Shown: positions 50,349 through 61,000 of the stretch, piece by piece
Numbering within the stretch: the first letter of the stretch is position 1
How the letters are laid out: each line of letters starts with the position of its first letter
Assembly: GCF_963678635.1 (NCBI RefSeq)
Contig: NC_087069.1
Location: 6,681,472-6,745,471 of the forward strand
Direction: 5' to 3'
DNA: 64,000 nt
Origin: Symsagittifera roscoffensis
Taxonomy: Eukaryota; Xenacoelomorpha; Acoela; Convolutidae
Notes under the pieces: generated by a model
Database searches by the model: none
Told to the model about the DNA's origin: nothing
What the model saw: the letters and a program-made list of their open reading frames with translations, nothing else
Translations under genes and position numbers: made by a program

Positions 50349-53300
50349 ATTTCATGGCTACGACCAATCTGAAAGATCGGGAAAGAACTATGAAGTCTTT
50401 TCTGTTATACGACCGCTAATTATCAACAGGTTAATTGAGCTTCTGTTTTTATCGATACAAGATTCCTTACCATTGATATCAATTTCGACCGATCGAATTC
50501 GAGGATGAATTCAAGTATCTTAAAAGAAGACCACAAGCAATCCAGTGCAGTTTAAATCTAAAGCTGTTCAATTCTTGACGTGGAAAAGTTGAATTGGGGC
50601 AAAAAAAAATCAGTGCAGAGAATACGTCTTTTTGGACTTATGAGCTAAAAAGAAGACTGTTTCGCTAAAGTCACGGACTGATTCAATCCACTATAAATAC
50701 TGAAATCTAAGCCACCAGTCTCCGCTATGCAACCTAGCCAAGGGACAGTTGTTTGTGTGTCAATGAGCCGAAAGAGTGGCAATGTTTGCGTGTCAATAAA
50801 AAAATTGGTATGAACGCAAAAATATTCCACATTGAAGATCTTTGATTTTCCAGAAAATTAAAAATCGCTCGAATAAAAAAAACAGGATCAAGAAAGAAAC
50901 ATGATATTCTGCTCTCTGCTGGGAATTCTACAAAACTTAATCCCAAAAACTTGAAAAAGAAAATCAAAACTCAAAGAAATCAACTAAACATTAAATTTGT
51001 AGCGTGAAAAACGTTTCTAACTTTTCATTCAGAAAAACATATACGCGTATATTGATTCGTCTTAATTTGGAATTGAATTGCGTACTTTTTGGTGAAAAAC
51101 AGCTTTAGAAAATTAGGCCAAATACTAGGGTGCGACTTACAAAAAGACGAGACAGAAAATATAAATATATACTACATCAATAGAACTTAAAAATATATTA
51201 ATAATTTTGTCTTTCAAATAACAACTCACATCACAGAAAACTCAAACTGTTTCAATAAAATTAACCCAATTTGAGAGAACCAGATTAATAAGAAAATAAG
51301 ATTTCCACTGAGGCTGGGAAAATTACAAACAACATCCACCTTAGAAGGACGAGCAACTTTTTGAAAGTTAAATAGCAATGAGACAAAACTGCATTTAAAG
51401 AAAAAGACTCAAACAATGTAAATATCAGTTTGTTTTTCGAACAAAAAAATCAAATTACTTACAATTCATGTTTTGAGCACCCAAAAAATTTCAACAGTAG
51501 CAAAGCGGAGCCTTACACCACGTGCAATTCAGAAGCAAATGACAATTTTTACTCAGACGCGAAGCTGCACTTCAAAAAAAGCGAGAAAAGGGTAGCATAT
51601 AGCTTTAGAAAAGTCAAAAAATGAAAATAACAGGAAAAGTTAAAAAAACTCTGCTATAAATTATTAAAAATTCTGCTGGCATCGGACCCTCGATCCAAAG
51701 TCCGCAAAACAGGCCGAATGCTCCTTATAACAATAAGTAAACAAAAGAGGCCCAGCTATAATTGGAGGGACCAGGTGGTTAAGCTTTAAAAAACTGATGG
51801 ATAAAGGTATTGCGCAATTTCGAAAATGTGTCGAAGTGTTAAAAAATTGACACTTACTCAGTCAATTACTGAATTCTATCATTATATAAGACAACAGGTT
51901 TTTCAAGGGAGATTAAAATATCTCAGTTTTTTTTTCATTTTAGAATTGGCACGGTCGTTTTTGGGGAGCTGAAAGAAGTCCAAAAATGGGTCATAAGATG
52001 AATGTTTCCTCAGCCCATCATAGCAGATTTCTTGCCAATCTAAAATTTCCAAAAATGGGCAAAAGTTCAAAAACTAAAGCGATAACTTTTTTCATCAAAC
52101 AAGGGCGACAGCAATCAAGCAGAAAAGATCTACAAACCTTTTCTTTCGATTAAACCCTCAGCTTCGTAATTCATCGGGTAGAAATAGAGTTTCCTAGTAC
52201 TCGTTTCGCAATTGAACTACTTATCTCAGATTTGGTTGTGGAGTTTTCGAGAAAAGGAAGAAATTTCACAAAAAAAGGGTCATGAATTCAAAATTTGAAA
52301 ATTTTCTAGGGCAAAAACTCATTTTCTACAAGCATTAGGGCGTCGCATTTTGAGCAGGTGAGATTCTTAGGTCACGATTTGTTTATTCGTCCATAATCTA
52401 AGAAAACGAAAATAATCCAAAAATGGGTCCAAAATTCCCCCCAATGAAAATTTCGAAGACTTTATTGAAAATGGGGAAGTAATCAGAGAAAATTTAATAC
52501 TTAAGCGAAAAGTGCGAAAGTTTTTCAAAATGTCTCAAAACACAGCAAAAACCAAATACAAATTCTTTAAAAAAACCTGTTTTTTTAACTTACAGGAACT
52601 AACCATCAATCAACCAGATACAAGATATAAGGCTATGCAGCAAAATTGAACCAGATATAACAATGCATAAGTACCACTTAATAAATGAGCACAATTGGGG
52701 CAACTAACGACACAGCATTTAGAACAGTTGAAACTTTGGTTTGAAAAGGACGCTGTGGGAAAAGAACTTATGATAAAGCTCTAAAAACTTTTGAAAAAAC
52801 AAACTCCAATAAACCTTTAAAAGAAACTCGATACAAAAAAATCAGCAAATCAGAACCCACTCAGTCCTAGAAATCCAACCAGAGACTTGAGTATAAAGTC
52901 AGAGCAGAGTTATGAGCCACTTGTCATACAAAAAAGGAAACACTTAATCCAAAATCACCATAAATGTGATCGTCTAAGCAACTTTACGAAAAGAAAAATT
53001 TGAAATTAAATATTGCAGTTTCCTAGAACAAATACCTAGCAGACAGATGAAAAATTGTCAATGAGCGCACGAAAACTGAAAAAAAACTCACTTGTTTTGT
53101 GAGAAAATTTCAACTTTTTAGGCATAAACATTGATAATTCACAATCGCTGTTAAAACAGAACGAGTTCAAACAGCCATCCAAATAATATAATTTTGGGAA
53201 ACATGGCCAACTGATTTTTTTTTTCACAGAAAAATCTGTCATCGATATACCAAAAAGAGAAAAACGTGTTGCGAAGAAACTATTTCATAAAAATGTACAA

Positions 53301-54762
53301 AACCTTCACGGAAACAGAAAGTTTATCAAAATCATACCATTTTCCAGTTTCTTTTCTGTAAAGTGATTTACACTCACGGGACATAGACGTCACAAAGTTT
53401 AGTTATCAAAAAGATGGAACGAACAAATATTTTTCACGTTTCTGAATATTCCGATTGTATCTCTAACCTTTTCATCAATTCTCATTTTTTTAACACGTTT
53501 TTTAATGTTTTTCTATCTTTACCAAAAAACGGCCGGAGTTTTAAAAGCGGTCTAGTAACACGCCTTAGTAATAACTATCTAAGCCTTTTAAGGGCTAACA
53601 AACTTATTGATCTAAACAGTTTTCTTCGCAATTATGAACTTGAAAATATAGCCATCAGACAAAAAGTCACTAAACTCAAGTTAACAGAAAAAAATATTAA
53701 CTCGTCTTGTTTTTAAAAAAATCTCATTTTTCGAACTTCAAAAAAGTCTGTCCTTAAAGCTCATTCAATTTCTAGACCAATTTATAACAATTGACACGTT
53801 TATGGAAATGAACAGAACGTAAATAATCAAACCGCAAAATTTTAAAATGAGAATCAATCAAATTTCGAAACTTTTCTTGAAAAAATCATCACAACCTATA
53901 TATGAGTATTCACTACGTTCATCGACTCTTATATCTTGTTACATAATTTTGTAAGTCGATGTTACATAATATTATTTAGGATAAAAAAAATGTATTAATA
54001 CAGTAGAGAGGACAGCGAAAAATACATTGCAGAGTGCTGGTAAAATTATAGATTTTCGGGCTCACAAAATAATTGTATAAATGAAAGGAAGACAAGACCA
54101 AAAAAACAACTTGAGGAAAAAAAACAACACAAAATGTTTTTCTTTTTATATCAAAAACTTTTCCGCAATCAAGGACGACAGCTTTGATTACGTACTTCAA
54201 ACTTAAGCAGATTTGCACAACAAATTTTGACGGTTGGATGCTTAGCATTGAACTACATTTGATAACATCTATGGAAAAGTTTCGCCTAAACCTTTAGGAA
54301 ACTCGCTAGTCGCCCTGATTAGATTTAAATCCGAAACTTGAAAAAGATCACTCAGCGGTTAACTCCTAGATTAAACGTACCTCGTTCCTCAAGCCTCACT
54401 TCACTTTTCAATCTGGGCTCGAGCTCGGATGATAAAAAAGATAAACTAAGGAATTTTTTTTTTCAGATAGACTAAAAACCGCAATTGTACGATCTGATTA
54501 ACTAATGGATAATTATTTATTTACAATGAACATCTTTTTACAATAAATATACAACATATCTACAAATGCGATGAAAATACAACTAAAATAGTAAAAACTA
54601 ATTCACGGATGGAAAAAAAATATGTATACTAATTTTGCCTTCAGATTAATTCAAGAGAAAGCACCAGACGCGAAATTTTGTTTTTCTGCAAAATGAAGAT
54701 TTTTAATGACTCATTCGAGAACATTCTACAAAACCTAATCTGAGAATGTTCTAGAGTATTCT
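50345..54762. repeat. Tandem segmental duplication, copy 2
   Basis: Starts TTCTATTTCATGGCTACGAC right at the end of copy 1, sharing TTCT at the junction, and ends nine bases before the SANBR stop codon, so it supplies the SANBR 3' untranslated region. It carries the same tRNA-like piece at 51,655-51,740. A 100-codon ORF at 53,414-53,716 is frameshifted in copy 1 and is probably not a gene. Confidence 0.93.
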
Positions 54763-54770
54763 AAACTACT

Positions 54771-55046
54771 CTAATATGACTTCCCCCCACTTCCAGGTTG
54801 TCCCATCTTTCCTTTCACTTTACTGTACCCCTGTGAGCCAGAGCCACTTCCTCCCGACATCCCGCTAGTTGCCGACTGTTTGGCGCTGTTGGCCACCGCC
54901 TGGCGGAACAGCCAGTCCAGTCTGGCGAAATACCCCCCAGGTGGGGGGTTGAGGTCTTTCTTGTCCGAGTTAGTATGCACTCTGAGTTTGGCCAGCTGCT
55001 GAGTTATTTCGGTGAAGCGGCGGAGGTCCTCATTGCGTTGCACATC
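54771..55046 (-). CDS. SANBR: SANBR last exon
   Basis: 91 residues plus stop; acceptor TTTTTTAAG. Contains DLRRFTEITQQLAKLRVHT and GGYFARLDWLFRQAV, then a Gly/Ser-rich tail. The stop lies nine bases from the tandem-duplication edge. Confidence 0.92.
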   Translation of the reverse strand, partial: DVQRNEDLRRFTEITQQLAKLRVHTNSDKKDLNPPPGGYFARLDWLFRQAVANSAKQSATSGMSGGSGSGSQGYSKVKGKMGQPGSGGKSY

Positions 55047-58000
55047 CTTAAAAAAATCATTGCCATTTATAGAAGTATTTCGACACGTTTGGTCCCCAAA
55101 CACTTTTCGAAAGGTGCCAAAATTTTTCTTCAGCTTCAAACCATACCAAGCTCCAAAAAACACGGCATAGTGTCCAAACAGGTCCAAAACGGCTTTCTGG
55201 ACTGTTTTGGTTTTTAATAAGGTCAAGAAATTTACGAAATTTTCATGAATCGGCCGCCTGGAAAACATGCTAGATCCACCTCTACGTCTAATATCTAATA
55301 AATCTTTGTTAGAGACACCAACAGATTTTAGATCATCAATTGATAAGATACTGCTTCGTGACTTTGATTGTTTTTCTGAATAACAAACTGACTTTCTTAC
55401 CTGATTCCATCTGTGGGATCTGTTCTGGTCCCACTTGCGAGTTCCCCCTGCAGAAGGCACTACTCCCCCTCCTCCTCCTGCACTTCCTGATCCACCCCCT
55501 CTGCCCTTGCTCAGATCCCTTCTCTTCTGAAAAGGTGTAACAAAAAGTAATTTTCTTGAAAACCAGGAAGTTCTCCAGTCCAAGTTAACATCCTCCCCCC
55601 CTAAAGCGAATTAGATAAGATAATATTATTAAGGTTCAAAGCTGGATTTTTCAGCCAATCAGAATCGAGCATTTGACACCTAGTATAGTAAGGGAACAGG
55701 ATGTTAACTTGATCCAATTCGCCTTTAATTTTTATCGCGCACCATAACCCAATCTTTCAAAACACATGGAATCATTTTTAGTCTATTCCATTGAAAACCT
55801 TTTTAGTCTATTCAACTGCATCTAAACCAAAACAAAAAAGGCTTCGAAATGATATATCTATGGCCTCGCAAGAGCAATTGCGCCGACCAGGGACTCCGAT
55901 TGAGACTTGCGATACAAAAATGACTGACTATGATTCTTATACTTTGACATCTGCGAATTTCGGCAGAACAAGTACAAAAGACTAAACTGGGGCAGATGTA
56001 AGGCGGCATGGGCAATATCAACTGACCTTACTCGTCGATCTTTTCTGACCCGACCCATCATCACCTGCCCCTGCCCCTCCGCCACTGGCATTGTTGGTTG
56101 CGAACCTCGAAGCCCTGCCTTTGCTTCCACTCTGCTGCTGCTGGTTAGTACTACTAGTGCTCGTGTCATCATCATCACTCACGCCGCTTAGACTTCCTAT
56201 GATGAAAGGAGACAGTTAACAAATATTAACATCAGGTCACAGGCAAAAAAAATATCGGATCTCTATTCTCCTTTTCTTTAGTACTTAGTAAAGAAACTCT
56301 ACCAAATGAAAGACGAAATAATGTGAAACGAATATTGTGCGGTGTAAAAAATTACCCAATGTTTTACGTTTGCAATTGGGGGTGGGGTGGGGGGTTAAGG
56401 AAATATTTGCATCTCATGGGGGTGTAGACATAAAAAGTAAAATCCATCATAGCGCACCGTCGTCGTTGTCCGATTCGGAATCAGTCGAAGGGTGCATCAT
56501 CATGTCATGCATGCAGAAGTCCTGTGCTCCTCCATTGGGTCCCCCTTGGGTGGGGGGAGTGTGAGCAGTGTTGCTGTATTTGTCAAACAGGGACAAGTCC
56601 TCTTTCGGCAGAAGCAGCTTCTCATTCGCGAACACATTCACAATCACTTCCTAGAAAACGACCACTTCTTTAAAAATCCAGGTCGTACTCAATGCAAAAC
56701 CAACCGAGGGGGGGGGGGGGGGGGGGGGAGAGAAGAATCATGTTATCCATTTCGCCGTAGCCGGTCCCACCTTCAGGAGGCGATTGACACTGGGACCCCT
56801 CAACCGTCATCGGAGAAAAAGCGCATCGCAGCAGATGAGTCAACTACACCGATAAATCCTATCGCGCTTAATCGGAATAGATAAACAATTTCTTGGCAAA
56901 TTCTTATCTGTAAACCTGGAGCTGGTATTTTAGAAATCTACTTTTGAGCGATATAAAATCGTTCTAAGCGCTGTTACCGCAAATACTCTGCAGTATCTAA
57001 TCCACGGGGATTCGAAATATCCGGGAATTTGACTGCAAAAAAACTTCAGTTGCGGTGGTCCCCATAAATAAATAGCGCAGACAGTCCGAAATCAAAGTAA
57101 GCTCTTACTCCCGAAAAAAAATCATTGCAGATTTTCAATGGGTCAAAATGTACCCATTACCCATTAAAAAATCTACGCATAACTAAAAACGAATTATTTT
57201 GTTTTAAAAACTCTTCTCCGACGCTTAAATTTCGATTGGAGATCATTGTTATCAGGGGTTCTAAGTTAAGCACTAGAAACAATTATCAGGGGCCTAAATT
57301 ATCAGTCGGTATTGATTAACATAGCCAACTGACCGTTGGAAAAAAAGTAATGAACGCAAGGAAACTGAAAAAAAAACACTTGCATTTCGAAGAAAAAATA
57401 GATGGCCTTAAATCTGTTTGAATTTGTGGAACAATTTAAGATGTACACCTTTTTTGTTAAAATTAACCCAATTTGAGACTCAGAGGCGAACCTGCGCTTC
57501 GCAAACACTTGCCAGAACACGACCAAAAAGCAGCCCCATCAAGTGAAAAAAGAAAAGAAATAGGCCTCGAATTAGCAAAAACTCGGCTACGTGTAGGATA
57601 CGAATCTACGACCTACTGCAATCAAGCTAAACAACCGACAAACACTAGTCACGAATAAAGCAGCTACATATGTTTACAAATTCCCAATGCGATTCAGCAA
57701 GTGAAACCAAATACAAATAGATTCAATTTCGCAAGTAATAATTTGGAATATAACAAACTGAAGGTATCCACACTAACTTTGCATGTAACAAATCGCCAAG
57801 CCACATTATGTATAAGTTTTGCATTTCAAAAAATTGCAAGATATATTTCTGAAGTTTATATTATTGTGATGTTGTTTGAAACAAATAGCTTTTTTTTCGG
57901 TTGATTTTTTGGATGCATTTAAAAATGCATCAACTGTGTTAATTTATTACTATTCGAATGTCAAAGCACTTGCTATCGAAAAAGCTTTAAAGGCGCCCCA

Positions 58001-61000
58001 AAAGAGGTGCCGATATTTACGGCTGGATCAATAAAACTGGATCAATAAATAAAACTTTTATTTCGCTGGGAAATCTGATAACTACTTTTCATTTTCGAAA
58101 ATAGAAATGGATCTTGTTTTTCGTGATTTTTACACGAATGCTGTTCGAAAGTGGAGTTTGCCTTCCTTTTAACAATGGAAAGTCACTGAACTTAAAAAGA
58201 AATCACAAGCCAAACCGCGAAAAATCAAAATTGAGCGTTATTAAATTTTGGACTTTTTCAAAACAAGAAAAATCACCAAGACATATATAAGAGTACTCAC
58301 TACGTTCATTACTCTTAAAAATTGTTCTTTTCTAATAACCTTCTGGTGACATAGATACTATGCTTGATATATGATGTACTGAGACTCTCCACGCCAAAAT
58401 AGTCATAGTAAAATATGGATTTTCAGTAATTTATAAGATAAAATTGTAAAATTGTGCTTCATTGTGTTTTAAACCTTTTTAGTTATTTGTGCGTTAAATG
58501 TTTGCGCAAAAATTTTTCAAATTGTTGTAAAATTTTCTTTTGCCTTTTTAGTAACTTGTGCGTAGTTTATTTTTCCCAAAATCGAAACCAAATTCCGTCT
58601 AACTTTGTTTGAAGAAAAAACTGAATGAACCATTGAATAATATCCCGGAAAAAAATGAATGGTTCAAAATTGGCCGGAAAAACCTGACACTACGCAATAG
58701 ATTCTTGAAACTTCTCAACAAATCATACTTCAGGAGGAGAATAAATTGGAAAGAGGGAAACGAAAAGGGACACTCGAAAAGAGCCAAAAAATAATACTCC
58801 CCCACCTGTTGTTTCGACTTGGACACAGGTGCAGCTGGGACACAGACTTCATTCCTCATCCGCAGCAGATCCTGAATCATCTTGGGGTGGGTGTCTCTAG
58901 CCGTGGAGTCTATCACGTGGTCTCTCACACAACACCCAGCCACAGATGGAAGCGCAGGAGTAGAGAGGGGGTTAAATAGGGGACACTTCTGACCACAACA
59001 TGCAAACGTACCTGGCAAAAACAGGCGTGAATACATCATACAAATTGATCGGTATAAACCAACAAATCAGTAATTAGAATTAAAATTTAATTAGAGCTCT
59101 CTCCTAGTAGTTCCTTGTAGAAGTTTCATGAATAGAAGAGCAAAATACATTAGTGGCAGATGCATGACTATTAATTCATTTTCACGGTTTTGATTAAACA
59201 AAAAACTGAATAAAAGCTAAATCAATTCTTTTAAGCTCATTTTAAAACAAATTTCTGATACAAAATAATGAGATTGATAGCCGCAATATTCAAGATATTA
59301 TTATTATTGTGGAATCTGATGGGCTAATATGTAATTGAACATCTTTTCAAAAAATTTCAAATTTTTATGCTATTTTATCTTTGCCAAAGTTACGGTCCCC
59401 ATAATAACAGGTAAAACAAATATAACAACAGAAATTTTTTAAAGGGGAGCGGTTAGAATGTATCCCACAACAGCGGAGGTCCTCATTCTAGCATTAGCAT
59501 ATGGTTGGGCGACAAGAGACATTTCGGCCAATTTGAAATTGAGACTGAACAAGGAAAGAAGGATTAAGTGTACACTCTTCCACGGCAAGAATGGCTGAAG
59601 ATGTGCGGGATATCCTAACCTGTTCATCCTTCAAACATAATTATCCTTTGCTCTCATTGTCGTTTTATTTCCGCTAGACCTAGATAAGGCATGAAGATGA
59701 CGTGTCTTTTCCCATTAAAGCACCCCCCATCAAGCATTAACCCCTCCCCCATATTACGAAATTTTACTTTGATGTGTCTATAAATTTCTACATTTCTTGT
59801 TAAAAGGCTTGATGCTTAAATATTGAAAGCAGATGACACTTGAACGCTTTTGGAGGCAAGGTTGCTGTAACTATGCAAGAGATGTAATAAGTTTTTAAAA
59901 ATTTTTTTAAAAAAATAGCCAACAGACGGTTGGAACAAAGTCAATGACCGCAAGGAAACAGAAAAAAACTGACTTCCTTTTTTGTAAAACTTTCAACTTG
60001 CGAATAAGAAAAAAATATACACCCTTAAATAACAAAGGAAACGAATTCAACTTAAAAAGAAACCAAAACTCAAACCACCAAAGTTTTGAATTTTGGTTTC
60101 TCAAAATTTCACCAAGGCCTATATTCAACGACTAAAATTCACCAAGGCCTGTATACGAGTGTTCGCTACGTTCACTGACTCATAAATATAAATAGCAGCA
60201 ATCACCATCTACAATGTCGCCTGTGGTTGTGGTGGATTGTGGAGTGGTGTGCATGCGTGAGGTGTGGAATAGACAGTTGGCCAGGAGTCTCACTTGGAAG
60301 TGGGTGTGGCACTTGCTGCAGTACAGACAGTTCACCACACCCCACACCTGCCAGTACACATTGCGCCAACTCTTCAGCTCCTAACAGACGAAAGGAGAAA
60401 CGAGAAGATAAGCGATTTAAATTGAGATATACAAATGAGCACTTCAGAAGATCGATTTCAAATGCTGATTTAAATTATCGGGACAAAACGAACAAACTGA
60501 AACATCAAACGCTTTTTTCAAATTGGGTCAGGACAAGAAAAAAATTGATGAGAACAATAGTTAATTAGAATTTCACCAAAAATGGTATGCTGCAATTTTT
60601 TCCTTCACTTGCCTTCACGTCATTTTGGCCTCTATTAAATAATCAATAGTTACGCTGAAATTATCAAACTAATTGATCAAAAAGTTATATCAAAAAAGCC
60701 TCTTACACAGCCCAATAAAGTACGAAAAAAGTAACAATTCCAAAAATTTACGTAAAACGTTTGAAATTTATTTTCATGCAAAGATTTTGATTTTCATATA
60801 GCAACAAGGATAGCCGGTTACTATATAAGTAGCACAGAATGTTCGGACCATAGTTTAAAAAAATGTTTCAAATTAGTGTCGTTTTTTCCTGTGTGGTGTA
60901 ATAAAAAAATCTGAACGAAAAAAGAAATAAGGCAAATGCGACAGTCATAGTCAAATAGGTCAGATTGGAAAACAATTTTTTGTAGAAAAATGGCTAGAAA

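Larger units (their letters stand above)
56651..58805. other. SANBR intron with repeats
   Basis: Holds a G22 tract (56,708-56,729), a tRNA-like piece on the minus strand (57,555-57,630; B-box-like TAGATTCGTATCC) and one dispersed-repeat copy (57,322-58,318). No gene recognised. Confidence 0.6.

Noticed and set aside
53414-53716. 100-codon ORF in duplication copy 2
   Set aside because: The equivalent in copy 1 is frameshifted and it overlaps a dispersed-repeat copy; no domain or codon signal.
54771-55583. Single continuous 270-aa minus-strand ORF
   Set aside because: Homology to SANBR shows that its middle is an open intron and its first codons lie before an acceptor.
55812-56178. Other-frame ORFs over the SANBR linker exon
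   Set aside because: They ignore the splice sites; the in-phase reading fits neighbouring exons.
60227-60568. 113-codon plus-strand ORF
   Set aside because: Overlaps the SANBR exon on the opposite strand and has no motif.
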